DNA of 64,000 bases from Chitinophagaceae bacterium. Lineage in GTDB: Bacteria > Bacteroidota > Bacteroidia > Chitinophagales > Chitinophagaceae. The notes below the pieces were generated by a model, which was not told the DNA's origin, did no database searches, and saw only the letters and a program-made list of their open reading frames with translations. The translations under genes were made by a program, and so were the position numbers. This document shows positions 25,590-33,166 of this stretch, piece after piece (position 1 is the stretch's first letter; the number at the start of each line of letters is the position of its first letter). The stretch covers positions 310,001-374,000 of the forward strand of contig JAFKGQ010000010.1 of NCBI GenBank assembly GCA_017307755.1. The letters run 5' to 3'.

Positions 25590-25895
25590 CTACTTTTTAA
25601 ATTGAACTTTGGAAGCATCAATTTTGTCGTACTCTTTATGTGTTCCAATGAATAAAATAAACACAGTTCTTACCTTAAAAATGATCAAGGCTATCAGTCT
25701 GTACTGGTTACCTTTTATATCAAATATATACCGGTCGTTTGCCACTGCATCGGTCGTATTGAAGGTTTTTTTCAACTCGCTAAAGCTTCTCCAATCTGCA
25801 GCCTGGGTTTCGTTGTACCACTTCGTCAAAGCAGCTTCAGCGTCAGGGTACTTTTCAGCGAATTCCTTGAGAACTGCCTTGGAAATGACAATCAT
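25590..25895 (-). CDS. higB: HigB-type toxin (mRNA interferase)
   Basis: About 101 aa. LTKWYNETQAADWRSFSELK, VANDRYIFDIKGNQYRLIAL and VFILFIGTHKEYDKID are the conserved blocks of the RelE-fold HigB family, which cuts mRNA on the ribosome. The start at 25895 is preferred: the upstream in-frame codon (25919) is TTG and lies in the operator, and the -7 box at 25917-25924 would put transcription start just upstream of 25895. Confidence 0.88.
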   Translation of the reverse strand: MIVISKAVLKEFAEKYPDAEAALTKWYNETQAADWRSFSELKKTFNTTDAVANDRYIFDIKGNQYRLIALIIFKVRTVFILFIGTHKEYDKIDASKVQFKK

Positions 25896-25916
25896 CGTTT
25901 CATTTTTTTGACAATA

Positions 25917-25956
25917 CAAATTTAGAATAATATTCTAAATTATAGAATTTTATTCC
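25917..25956 (-). promoter_or_regulatory. higBA promoter with two operator palindromes
   Basis: A perfect 10-bp inverted repeat AATTTAGAAT (25919-25928) / ATTCTAAATT (25932-25941) with a 3-base spacer overlaps a -7 box TAAATTTG (25917-25924, minus). A second, shorter copy AGAAT-TTT-ATTCC lies at 25944-25956. Two adjacent sites with the same half-site and 3-bp spacing suit cooperative binding by a HigA-HigB complex. Confidence 0.65.
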
Positions 25957-26066
25957 AAATACTACGACTTGGTAAAGACGGTGTTACCCTAAGTGAATCG
26001 AATTGGAAGGTATTAGTTATGAACCTATTATGAAGTCATCAAAAGAATGTCCACTGTAAATCGAAC

Positions 26067-26156
26067 AAAAACCCGCTGTTTGACAGCGGGTTCGAAAAGA
26101 ATTGCAATGGATGGTAGTCCTGACGGGACAATTATCTAACCAATTACCGGTCGATT
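26067..26156 (-). repeat. tRNA-Arg-end/terminator repeat, copy B
   Basis: Minus strand: GTTAGATAATTG, then TCCCGTCAGGACTAC (14 of 15 bases as in tRNA-Arg), then a longer spacer and a perfect 9-bp hairpin AACCCGCTG/CAGCGGGTT (26070-26092) with Ts behind it. It lies 30 bp after the stop of the lipoprotein gene at 26188. 25960-26066 contains nothing else recognisable. Confidence 0.75.
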
Positions 26157-26187
26157 TGGGGGCATTTGTAAGAATTCTCCATCTAGC

Positions 26188-26751
26188 CTAATGAGTTTGG
26201 GACGTTTCATAGTATTCAAACCAGCCCTTATCAACCCGCCTTACTACCACAACTTTAAAATGATAATCCCGATTCCTGACAGACGTCGCAGGTAATGAAT
26301 CGCCAGGATGCAAACTATCTGACATGGAATAGAGATAGCCTCGGTTTGTTGTAAACCCGACAATAACCCGAAAACGATAATAGTTCCCATCTCTGTTAAA
26401 CTCATTTACACCCATTTTATAAAATGTTTTCAGGCAACTAAACAGGCTGTCTGCCGGAACATTAATTTCTCTAGCTCTCCGTTTATAATTATAATAATTG
26501 GGGAAATCTTGTTTGCTGGTATCCAAAAAAATGCTTTGCCTGTTTACCTCAAAGTTGTCGCCATCTACTCTCGTATCCACAATAGAAATCTCATCGATTG
26601 CTGGCAGATATTCTATTTTCCGGACGAAATCGTTGGCATAGGTAACATTGAAATCCTTCATGTAGTAAAGATCATGGAATTTTTGTGGCGTGTAGCAAGA
26701 GAAAAGAGTAGATAAGGAAAGGCTAACAATAGAAAGTATATTCAGTCTCAT
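26188..26751 (-). CDS. Putative lipoprotein, unknown function
   Basis: About 187 aa. It starts MRLNILSIVSLSLSTLFSCY, a signal peptide with a lipobox-like LFSC ending. The mature part is polar with many Tyr/Asn and no recognised domain. The ATG at 26751 was chosen because it puts the signal peptide at the N-terminus. The small gene at 26775 is upstream in the same direction. Confidence 0.6.
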   Translation of the reverse strand: MRLNILSIVSLSLSTLFSCYTPQKFHDLYYMKDFNVTYANDFVRKIEYLPAIDEISIVDTRVDGDNFEVNRQSIFLDTSKQDFPNYYNYKRRAREINVPADSLFSCLKTFYKMGVNEFNRDGNYYRFRVIVGFTTNRGYLYSMSDSLHPGDSLPATSVRNRDYHFKVVVVRRVDKGWFEYYETSQTH

Positions 26752-26774
26752 TTCATTATTGAATATATTGGACA

Positions 26775-26981
26775 TCAATTACTCAATTTTCTGCTTGAAA
26801 AATGAGTTCTGTCGAGTTTGGGTTGGTCGGACATCAAGAAGCCATATGCCTGGGATATCAGAAAATATACCTGACGCAGCCGTTCAGGATAAGAAACATT
26901 CTTGTCGAAAATGTTGGCTTTATCCGCCTCTACGAACGTTTGCATTTTAAACGCAGTACGATCAAATTTGTAATCAGACAT
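26775..26981 (-). CDS. Small 68-aa protein of a Bacteroidota family
   Basis: 68 aa: DRTAFKMQTFVEADKANIFD, then YPERLRQVYFLISQAYGF and a C-terminal PKLDRTHFSSRKL. The layout (N-terminal K-x-Q/M-T-F-x-E-A-D, central helix, terminal K/R-x-D-R-T-x-F-S-x-R-K) is that of short Bacteroidota proteins often paired with a nucleotidyltransferase-fold gene; that partner is absent here. It looks complete, with its own ATG at 26981. Confidence 0.6.
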   Translation of the reverse strand: MSDYKFDRTAFKMQTFVEADKANIFDKNVSYPERLRQVYFLISQAYGFLMSDQPKLDRTHFSSRKLSN

Positions 26982-27045
26982 AACGTAGTTTGCCTGTAAA
27001 TATAGCGATTGGAAATGGTAGGAGAGAATAGGTATCGATAGAATA

Positions 27046-27125
27046 AAAACACCACGTAATCAATCTTTTACGAGGCATTGTAGCGGGAACGCGACAATTA
27101 TCTAATCAATTGCCAGTCGATCTCG
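27046..27125 (-). repeat. tRNA-Arg-end repeat, copy C (diverged)
   Basis: Minus strand: AATTG, ATTAGATAATTG, then TCGCGTTCCCGCTAC, and a poor hairpin (CGTAA/TTACG) with five Ts. The first part matches copies B and D closely; the tRNA-like part is more decayed. It sits between the 68-aa gene and the cupin gene. Confidence 0.6.
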
Positions 27126-27247
27126 TCGCGTTTAGCAGTCTCCCCGAAGGGTGAAAGATTGCTATAAAGGTCTATCAGAATTCATTCGGAAGTCGGTGGT
27201 AATATTGTATTATTACGCCCTTATTATTCCCCCAAACCACCATTAAA

Positions 27248-27682
27248 ATGAAAAAAGAGACAATCAAGGTAGGCCAGCTCACGATTGACTTTCTGCTCGA
27301 AGCTGCCGATACCAATGGAACGGCAGCCATGTTTGAATTTACTGTTCCTTCAGGCGCCAGGGTACCCGCCCCTCATTATCATGAACATTTTGATGAAACC
27401 ATCTATGGAGTAGAGGGTATTATGACTTTTACAGTAGACGACAAAGCCATTGATATTGGTCCCGGAGAAACATTGTTCATTCCCCGGGGTGTTGTCCATG
27501 GCTTTGATAATTTGAAGCAGGAGACTGCCAAAGCACTGGCAGTAATTACACCTGCATTGCTGGGGCCGGGTTATTTTAAAGAAATTGCTGCCATCATAAA
27601 CGCAGGCGGGCCGCCGGATGTAGAAAAACTTAAAGCAACTATGACGAAATATGGCCTTATTCCCGTTAAGCCTAAAGCCTGA
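27248..27682 (+). CDS. Cupin-domain protein
   Basis: 144 aa. Cupin motif 1 is VPAPHYHEHFDETIYGVEGI (HxH...E) and motif 2 PGETLFIPRGVVHGFDN (H at the end), so a metal site of two or three His and one Glu is present. A C-terminal helix pair follows. Probably a small dioxygenase-like or sugar/metal-binding cupin; substrate unknown. Its direction is opposite to most genes of the repeat-rich region. Confidence 0.88.
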   Translation: MKKETIKVGQLTIDFLLEAADTNGTAAMFEFTVPSGARVPAPHYHEHFDETIYGVEGIMTFTVDDKAIDIGPGETLFIPRGVVHGFDNLKQETAKALAVITPALLGPGYFKEIAAIINAGGPPDVEKLKATMTKYGLIPVKPKA

Positions 27683-27785
27683 CATATCGAACAGCAGTTC
27701 TTTTGAATATTCATTACATTGAAGCAAGAACGAACCTTTTATTCTTTGAATTGGTGCATCTTATAAAATTGAGAGGCGGTTTGCA

Positions 27786-27868
27786 AAAACAAAACCCGCT
27801 GATCAGTGGGTTGGAGGTGAACGTAGCAGGAACCGGACAAATATCTAACCAATTGTTACGTGATTTTG
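27786..27868 (-). repeat. tRNA-Arg-end/terminator repeat, copy D
   Basis: Minus strand: GTTAGATATTTG, then TCCGGTTCCTGCTAC, a spacer of the same length as behind the tRNA, then the near-perfect palindrome AACCCACTGATCAGCGGGTT and TTTTGTTTT. Beyond it in 27869-28033 only a 9-bp inverted repeat TGTGCAAAT/ATTTGCACA (27960-27994) is visible. 27683-27785 shows nothing. Confidence 0.7.
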
Positions 27869-28033
27869 TGTCTTTTGGTGGCTTATTATTGTTTGAATTA
27901 ACTTAACCAGAGTTGTAAGCATTTGATAATCAGCATGTAATTTGTTTTATACCTTGATGTGTGCAAATTTCACATTTCATGTTAGATTTGCACATGATTA
28001 TGCGACTACTCGCTGGGTGTGATAATCCCCGAT

Positions 28034-28504
28034 TTACTCTGATCTTAATAGAAGGGCTCCATCAGGATCATAAAATCCCTCATTTTCTGCATGTATCATA
28101 CCGTCATACCTCTCAACAAAAAATTGCATCAGATGGTCGTTAGCAGAGTAGCCATCTTCATCCAAATCAGAAAGTAATTGATTGCAAATTATAAACTTTG
28201 TTTTCGTTAATCGCTTAATGACTTTCCACTTTCTAATAGATAATCCAGGTCGGCCGATGTCATCAAGAAATTCGGCTAGCTCTTCTTTTCCGACGCTGCC
28301 GTCTTCATCACACCAATTCAATTCTACAGGGATCGGATGCTTCCCCTCCTTATAATGAAGTTCAAAATTTGTCCAATAGTTGTTATTATCGTCAACCTCA
28401 CCTTCTAGTCTGTATGTTGAATTGAAGGAATACATATAGGATTGGATTTCGCTTAGGACTGGAAATCTGTCTGCGCGGCAAAATACTCTGGTATAATAGC
28501 CCAT
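28034..28504 (-). CDS. Hypothetical protein
   Basis: 156 aa, acidic, no signal peptide. Sequence such as MGYYTRVFCRADRFPVLSEI and VDDNNNYWTNFELHYKEGKH resembles small cytosolic proteins often annotated as possible immunity or phage-related proteins, but no family is recognised with confidence. It lies between repeat copies D and E. Confidence 0.6.
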   Translation of the reverse strand: MGYYTRVFCRADRFPVLSEIQSYMYSFNSTYRLEGEVDDNNNYWTNFELHYKEGKHPIPVELNWCDEDGSVGKEELAEFLDDIGRPGLSIRKWKVIKRLTKTKFIICNQLLSDLDEDGYSANDHLMQFFVERYDGMIHAENEGFYDPDGALLLRSE

Positions 28505-28570
28505 TTAATTTTCTTTGGTGAAAAATACAAATTGGCAGACAAATGTGGAATTGAATCGGAAGAAATGGCC

Positions 28571-28656
28571 AAAAAATAATCCGCTGAATTGCAGAGGATT
28601 AAAGATAGAATGTAAAGGGAACCGGACAATCATTTAACCGACTTTTGCGAGATTTA
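28571..28656 (-). repeat. tRNA-Arg-end/terminator repeat, copy E
   Basis: Minus strand: GTTAAATGATTG, then TCCGGTTCCCTTTAC, then the hairpin AATCC-CTG/CAG-GGATT (28578-28600) followed by six Ts. It directly adjoins the 3' end of the broken SnoaL-like gene, whose natural stop codon is missing at this junction. Confidence 0.65.
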
Positions 28657-28659
28657 CTT

Positions 28660-28860
28660 GATTTTGTAAGGCGACCAGGATCAGTAAAAAAGGTTTCTGA
28701 CACGATCTTACCGTTCTTCATTTCGATGACTGCGATCTCCTCCGAGCTGACCCGGGCCTGCCTTTATAGGCGACATCTCTTTTTAACACGATGGTAAAGA
28801 AATTGCCCGCGACGAGAGGCTCGCTGGTATGACGGTCCACTGTGACAACCCTATGCCAAG
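28660..28860 (-). pseudogene. Frameshifted SnoaL-like gene fragment
   Basis: One frame gives SEPLVAGNFFTIVLKRDVAY (28830 downward), matching SEPLVAGNHFAVRRMVDIT of the intact gene at 12394. At about 28759 the match moves to the next frame: RVSSEEIAVIEMKNGKIVSE then TFF, matching MDEIMLYEVKDGQIILEQFF. One missing base explains the shift. No start codon in frame and no natural stop. 28861-29130 contains only a faint extension of this frame (to 28912). Confidence 0.65.
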
Positions 28861-29130
28861 AGCTTTTGTTCCAAATAGCAAAATAAACCGACCTACCATA
28901 ATAAGCTATAAATCAACCGATAAAGAAATGTCGAAAGGCCAAAATTGGCCGCATCTGGCTTATTAATTACGAGACATCACCCGCTTTCGAATTTCATGCT
29001 TTTCCTTAATCAGCTTTCTAGCGGACCTTGGGATTGGGCAGTTTTGGATGGCAATTCAAGCCTGCCGCCCCAAACAATTTAACACATTGATTTATCGTTG
29101 AGAATAAAAGAAACCAATTCCACCACTACG

Positions 29131-30189
29131 ATGAAGGCAATTTTTGTGTTGTTTTTACTGCCATTGCAACTCTTTTCCCAGGATCTTTCGGGAATTTGGG
29201 TGGGAACAATCTCCACCTCTCAAACACAAATGCCACTTGAACTGGTAATCAACCGGGACATGACCGGTTATTCGATGATTACCTTCATGTTTAAAGGTGC
29301 TGAAAAAATAGCCGTTAAGAAAATTACCCTGATCCGGAAGGATAGTGTTTTTACTATTTCGGATGATAAACTGGTCTACAATAATTTTACGGTCCGGTCC
29401 CGCAGCATCAAAACATTTTGTGAATTGTCCATTAAGATGGTTGATACCATAATGGTTTTGAGCGGACCTTTTCACACACGAACGCGGGACCTACGGGCGG
29501 GTGACGAGGATCTTTCTACAGGAACCATCAGGCTTCAAAAACAAAACAGGCAGGCTCAGACAAGGCTGATCAGTAAACTCGACAGTTTGAAATTGTCAAG
29601 TAACCTTGCGTTTTCAAATCCTGAAACAATTATAAAAGAGAAACCGGCAGTAGCAGTGTCCGAAAAAGAAGCCCTTGCGGTGGCCGAGAATCCGGTGAAA
29701 GATTTAACAGCCGTTAAAGTGCAGCAACAGGCAGGTTTTGAGAAGGGGAAAAATGAACCTTATAGCTATGCGTCCACTAAAATTACCACTGCATCTGCTA
29801 TTCCGACTAATCAAAAAACTTTGGGGGCTGCAGCAGAAGTTGCATTACGTAAAACAGAAGTTATTAGTACTATTGATCTCAAATCCGACAGCCTTACATT
29901 GGTTTTATATGATAATGGTATTGTTGATGGAGACACAGTAAGTGTAATGTTGAATGATGAAGTGATTATTCCAAAACAGGGCCTTACAGATCAAGCATTT
30001 CGAAAAGTCATAAAAATACCGCCCGGTTCGGGTGATTCTCTGCAATTGGTGATATATGCAGAAAACCTCGGTTCCATTCCACCGAACTCTGGCTTGCTAA
30101 TTATTGAAGATGGCTCCGAACGTTACGAGGTAGGATTCAAGGGAGATATGACGAAAAGCCCCGCGGTGATATTGAGAAGAAAGGGGTAG
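29131..30189 (+). CDS. Secreted protein, unknown function
   Basis: About 352 aa with signal peptide MKAIFVLFLLPLQLFSQ. Residues ~18-140 form a beta-rich domain beginning DLSGIWVGTI. The middle (~150-240) is low complexity and Ala/Lys/Glu rich. The last ~100 residues (SLTLVLYDNGIVDGDTVSVM, IIPKQGLTDQ, GSGDSLQLVIYAENLGSIPP) look like a jelly-roll domain found at the C-terminus of secreted Bacteroidota proteins. Start at 29131; the frame upstream opens with TTG. The stop codon lies inside repeat copy F. Confidence 0.7.
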   Translation: MKAIFVLFLLPLQLFSQDLSGIWVGTISTSQTQMPLELVINRDMTGYSMITFMFKGAEKIAVKKITLIRKDSVFTISDDKLVYNNFTVRSRSIKTFCELSIKMVDTIMVLSGPFHTRTRDLRAGDEDLSTGTIRLQKQNRQAQTRLISKLDSLKLSSNLAFSNPETIIKEKPAVAVSEKEALAVAENPVKDLTAVKVQQQAGFEKGKNEPYSYASTKITTASAIPTNQKTLGAAAEVALRKTEVISTIDLKSDSLTLVLYDNGIVDGDTVSVMLNDEVIIPKQGLTDQAFRKVIKIPPGSGDSLQLVIYAENLGSIPPNSGLLIIEDGSERYEVGFKGDMTKSPAVILRRKG

Positions 30190-30228
30190 TCCCGGCCGAA
30201 CAGATATCGAACTTCTTCCGGCCTGATT
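30184..30228 (-). repeat. tRNA-Arg-end repeat, copy F (without hairpin)
   Basis: Minus strand: GTTCGATATCTG, then TTCGGCCGGGACTAC. The first 12 bases are identical to copy A. The terminator part is absent; instead the stop codon of the secreted protein at 30187-30189 lies in the repeat. The rest of 30229-30469 contains nothing recognisable. Confidence 0.6.
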
Positions 30229-30469
30229 TACAACTTTTCGCGACCCTTTCTATACATGAATAGCACCTGTCTTAATATGTCCGGCCAGAATCTCCTGACG
30301 GTGCTTCTTGTCCCCCTAGGGCCATCCGAAAAAGCTTGCATGATTCCCCGCAATTTATCATCAAAATAATAAAAAAATTATCCGCGTCGAAACCCTGCTG
30401 ACATACCCTTGTCACTACCTACCAATAGTTTTGTCCTGTACTTATTACATAATTTAAAAAACTACAACC

Positions 30470-30967
30470 ATGTCAGCGCAACAAGCAACATCAAACACCG
30501 CCGCCACTGTTTTCTCTACACAGGAATTACTTAAGCACTGGCAGGGACATCGTGGCCTTACCCGCAAAACGATTGAAGCCTTCCCTGAAGACAAGCTGTT
30601 TACCTATTCTATAGGCGGTATGCGCCCGTTCTCTGACCTGGTATACGAATTCCTCGGCATGGCGATACCCGGCCTCCAAGGTATTGCTACTGGTAAATGG
30701 CAAAAATGGGCAGACGCTGATAAAGTGAACACCAAAGCAGAATTATTGCAACTGTGGGATGCAGCTACCGATCAAATCAACGCTATTTGGCCCACCATTC
30801 CAACCCATCGTTTTGCAAAACAGGATGTGGCATTTGGCCAATGGCCCGGCACCGGCCTTTCTTTTCTTTTGTATTTTATTGATAACGAAATACACCACAG
30901 GGGACAAGCATATGTATATTTAAGAAGCCTGAGTATTGAGCCACCCGCCTTCTGGGACCGCCCCTAA
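30470..30967 (+). CDS. DinB family protein
   Basis: 165 aa. Helical bundle with ELLKHWQGHRGLTRKTIEAF near the N-terminus and the metal-site pair of His in FIDNEIHHRGQAYVYLRSL near the C-terminus, typical of DinB/YfiT-like putative thiol-dependent metal enzymes. Start MSAQQATSNTAATVFSTQEL has the usual unstructured head. Confidence 0.9.
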   Translation: MSAQQATSNTAATVFSTQELLKHWQGHRGLTRKTIEAFPEDKLFTYSIGGMRPFSDLVYEFLGMAIPGLQGIATGKWQKWADADKVNTKAELLQLWDAATDQINAIWPTIPTHRFAKQDVAFGQWPGTGLSFLLYFIDNEIHHRGQAYVYLRSLSIEPPAFWDRP

Positions 30968-30986
30968 AATAGTTTTAATGAATATG

Positions 30987-31024
30987 AAATTGCATGGTTG
31001 ATATCAGACCGTGCAATTTTGTTT
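30987..31024 (+). terminator. Intrinsic terminator after the DinB gene
   Basis: AAATTGCATGG (30987-30997) pairs with CCGTGCAATTT (31009-31019) with one G-T pair and is followed by TGTTTT. It lies 20 bp after the stop codon. Confidence 0.75.
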
Positions 31025-31157
31025 TCATTCTTTTCTATTCAAAGCAATGGATCTCCGTGGGTATGCGAAAATTTGCAAGATAGGACCTAGTCGAAATCGA
31101 ACCAATTCAGCTTGAAAAAGACCACCATATGAATGGAAAGAAAATTGCAGTAAACAA

Positions 31158-31180
31158 AACCCACTGATCATCAGCGGGTT
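31158..31180 (-). terminator. Terminator of tRNA-Arg
   Basis: AACCCACTGAT (31158-31168) with ATCAGCGGGTT (31170-31180), one mismatch; on the minus strand Ts follow. Spacing to the tRNA 3' end is the same as in repeat copies A and D, the main reason to call those copies derived from this locus. Confidence 0.75.
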
Positions 31181-31190
31181 AAGTCGAGTG

Positions 31191-31262
31191 TAGTCCTGAC
31201 AGGAATCGAACCTGTATCAAAAGTTTAGGAAACTTCTATTCTATCCATTGAACTACAGGACC
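31191..31262 (-). tRNA. tRNA-Arg (anticodon CCU)
   Basis: Cloverleaf on the minus strand: acceptor GGTCCTG/CAGGACT with discriminator A; D-arm around GTTCAATGGATAGAAT; anticodon stem GAAGT/ACTTT with loop TTCCTAA (anticodon CCT); T-arm ACAGG-TTCGATT-CCTGT. CCA is not encoded. Reads rare AGG codons. A -7-like box TATTTTTG lies at 31296-31303. Confidence 0.93.
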
Positions 31263-31361
31263 AGGGCCAAAGGCATACGCCAATGGTTTGGGCGGCAAAA
31301 ATAAGGCATTCCCATCTTTTTCCCAGCTAATAATATAATTTGTACCACTAAACACGCTGCT

Positions 31362-31381
31362 ACCCGCTCCGCGGGTTTTTT
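31362..31381 (+). terminator. Plus-strand terminator without an obvious gene
   Basis: ACCCGC-TCC-GCGGGT (31362-31376) followed by a run of Ts. Upstream on the plus strand is only the DinB gene, which has its own terminator, so this one may be a leftover of a lost gene or shield the VOC gene at 31426. Confidence 0.6.
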
Positions 31382-31425
31382 AGCTGTCGCTAATTCCGTA
31401 CTTTGCCTTCCTTAAAACATTCATT

Positions 31426-31866
31426 ATGCGACGATTGTTCCCTCTGGCCGCCTGTCTGCTGCTGGCATTTGCTGCCCAGAGCCAGGGTCCCCACTTCAGC
31501 CATCAGACCATTTTTGTAACGGACCTGAACAGGAGCGCCGACTTTTATGAAAAAGTGCTCCAGCTGAAAAAGATCGACGAGCCTTTCCATGACGGGAAAC
31601 ACGTATGGTTCCAGATCTCTGAACATGGCCAGCTGCACGTAGTAAGCGGCGCCAAAGAGGATGTGGCCCACGACATCAATATCCATCTCGCCTTCAGCGT
31701 CCCCTCGATGGAGGCCTTTACCAGGCATTTGGATCTGTACAAAGTAAAATACGGCAACTGGGCAGGCAGCAGTAAGGAGCCGCAGGTACGCCCGGACAAA
31801 GTCAAACAGGTATATCTGCAGGACCCTGACGGATATTGGATCGAGATCAATGACGACAAGTTCTAA
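31426..31866 (+). CDS. Exported VOC family protein
   Basis: 146 aa with signal peptide MRRLFPLAACLLLAFAAQSQ. The rest is a full glyoxalase-like unit: SHQTIFVTDLNRSADFYEKV (His ligand), HDINIHLAFSV (second His), QVYLQDPDGYWIEIN (Glu ligand). Metal ligands are kept, so an enzymatic role in the periplasm is possible. Unlike the VOC proteins at 7799 and 19005, it is exported. Confidence 0.88.
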   Translation: MRRLFPLAACLLLAFAAQSQGPHFSHQTIFVTDLNRSADFYEKVLQLKKIDEPFHDGKHVWFQISEHGQLHVVSGAKEDVAHDINIHLAFSVPSMEAFTRHLDLYKVKYGNWAGSSKEPQVRPDKVKQVYLQDPDGYWIEINDDKF

Positions 31867-31967
31867 GCCCGGAATGTAGGGGAGAATTCAGTGTATAGCC
31901 CTATCTTTGCAGCCCCTGGGACCGGCCGGTAAGCCGGCGAAACCGGGGCCATCAAAAAAGCAGGTCT

Positions 31968-32618
31968 ATGAAGTTCTATAATCTCGTCATCAAATACCGT
32001 CTTCCCATTGCCATTGCCTTATTGGCCCTGGGTATCCTTGTCAATGTCACTTCCGGCTTCTGGCCTTCCTTCCCCCTGTATTTTATAGCCGTTATCCTGC
32101 TTTTTGGCTATTTCTTCTTCGGACCCTTGCGCCTGATCCAGGAGCATATGGAAAGCGGCGACATGGAGGCCGCCGAAAAAGTGCTCAATTCCATAAAATT
32201 CCCGGGGTTGTTGTACAAACCGATCCGCAGCGTATACTATACCCTGAAAGGGAATATCGCCATGATGAAACAGGATTTCACGGGCGCTGAGGTCAATATG
32301 AAAAAAGGGCTTGATCTGGGTATGCCCATGAAAGAAGCCGAAGGCGCCAGCCTCCTGCAGATGGGTATGCTGGCCATGCAAAAGAACGATCTCCGTCAGG
32401 GTGAAAGCTATATCCGTCAGGCTATCCGCAAAGGGCTGCCGGATAAAGAGAACCAGGCGGCTGCCTTCCTCCAGCTCTGCAGCATTATGATGACAAAAAG
32501 GGAATTCCGCGCAGCCAAGGACTTCTTCCGGAAGGCAAAAGCGCTGAAACCCACAACGCCTCAAATTGTAGATCAGATCAAACAGATAGAAAAATATATC
32601 TCCCGGATACCTGGATAG
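31968..32618 (+). CDS. TPR-containing membrane protein
   Basis: 216 aa. Two N-terminal transmembrane helices (LPIAIALLALGILVNV and LYFIAVILLFGYFFFG), then about four helical repeats of TPR type in the cytosol (GDMEAAEKVLNSI; DFTGAEVNMKKGLDLG; NDLRQGESYIRQAIRKG; REFRAAKDFFRKAKALKP). A -7 box TATCTTTG lies at 31902-31909; the leader of ~55 bases contains a GC-rich hairpin (CCGGC/GCCGG). Role unknown. Confidence 0.82.
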   Translation: MKFYNLVIKYRLPIAIALLALGILVNVTSGFWPSFPLYFIAVILLFGYFFFGPLRLIQEHMESGDMEAAEKVLNSIKFPGLLYKPIRSVYYTLKGNIAMMKQDFTGAEVNMKKGLDLGMPMKEAEGASLLQMGMLAMQKNDLRQGESYIRQAIRKGLPDKENQAAAFLQLCSIMMTKREFRAAKDFFRKAKALKPTTPQIVDQIKQIEKYISRIPG

Positions 32619-32649
32619 AAAAACAGGGGAAGGGTCACAGACAAAAACA

Positions 32650-33132
32650 TCATGCGGGTAATGGGGTGTGCGATCTGCCAAAGATGGCCTCTATCTTCTC
32701 CCGGCGATAAGCAAATATTTTATCCAGCTGCTGCCCTACAAATAACCCGTGGGCCAGGGTTCCCAGCCAGCCCAGCGGCAATTGATAATGGACGATGTCC
32801 GTCATTTCAATACCTCCTTCGATGTTCCTGAAATGGTGCTGGTGATGCCATAGACGATAAGGACCACGGCGCTGTTCGTCGACGAAGTAGCGTCCTGGAA
32901 CTACATGGGTGATCTCGGTCATCCAATAGGCCCGAAAGAAGGGTAAAGGGCTCAATTTGTATTCGATCAGCTGGCCGGCATAAACCTGATCGCCATGATG
33001 TCGGGAAATAATATCGAGTCGAAGCGATTCGGGGGTGATCAACGAAAGATTAGCAGCATTCGAAAAAAAATCCCAGGCTTTATCCAGGGTGATGGGAATA
33101 TTTTGAACCCTTTTGAGGGAATATATGCTCAT
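32650..33132 (-). CDS. SRPBCC family protein (ligand-binding START-like)
   Basis: 160 aa. LDKAWDFFSNAANLSLITPE at the N-terminus, RGPYRLWHHQHHFRNIEGG and a C-terminal helix (LDKIFAYRREKIEAIFG) fit the polyketide-cyclase/CoxG-like SRPBCC group, often called cell-division inhibitor-like in Bacteroidota. Cytosolic; ligand unknown. Confidence 0.85.
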   Translation of the reverse strand: MSIYSLKRVQNIPITLDKAWDFFSNAANLSLITPESLRLDIISRHHGDQVYAGQLIEYKLSPLPFFRAYWMTEITHVVPGRYFVDEQRRGPYRLWHHQHHFRNIEGGIEMTDIVHYQLPLGWLGTLAHGLFVGQQLDKIFAYRREKIEAIFGRSHTPLPA

Positions 33133-33166
33133 GAAAAATGGAATAACCCTCCGGGACTAAAAAAGT

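Noticed and set aside
25118..28656. Classical integron attC sites
   Set aside because: The core GTTRRRY fits only copies B, D and E; no matching RYYYAAC at the other end of each repeat was found and no IntI is in the window. Kept as an idea inside the main finding only.
30184..30228. A second tRNA gene at repeat copy F (and A, B)
   Set aside because: Only the T-arm and acceptor-like 3' part is present; D-arm, anticodon arm and 5' acceptor strand are missing, so these are not functional tRNAs.
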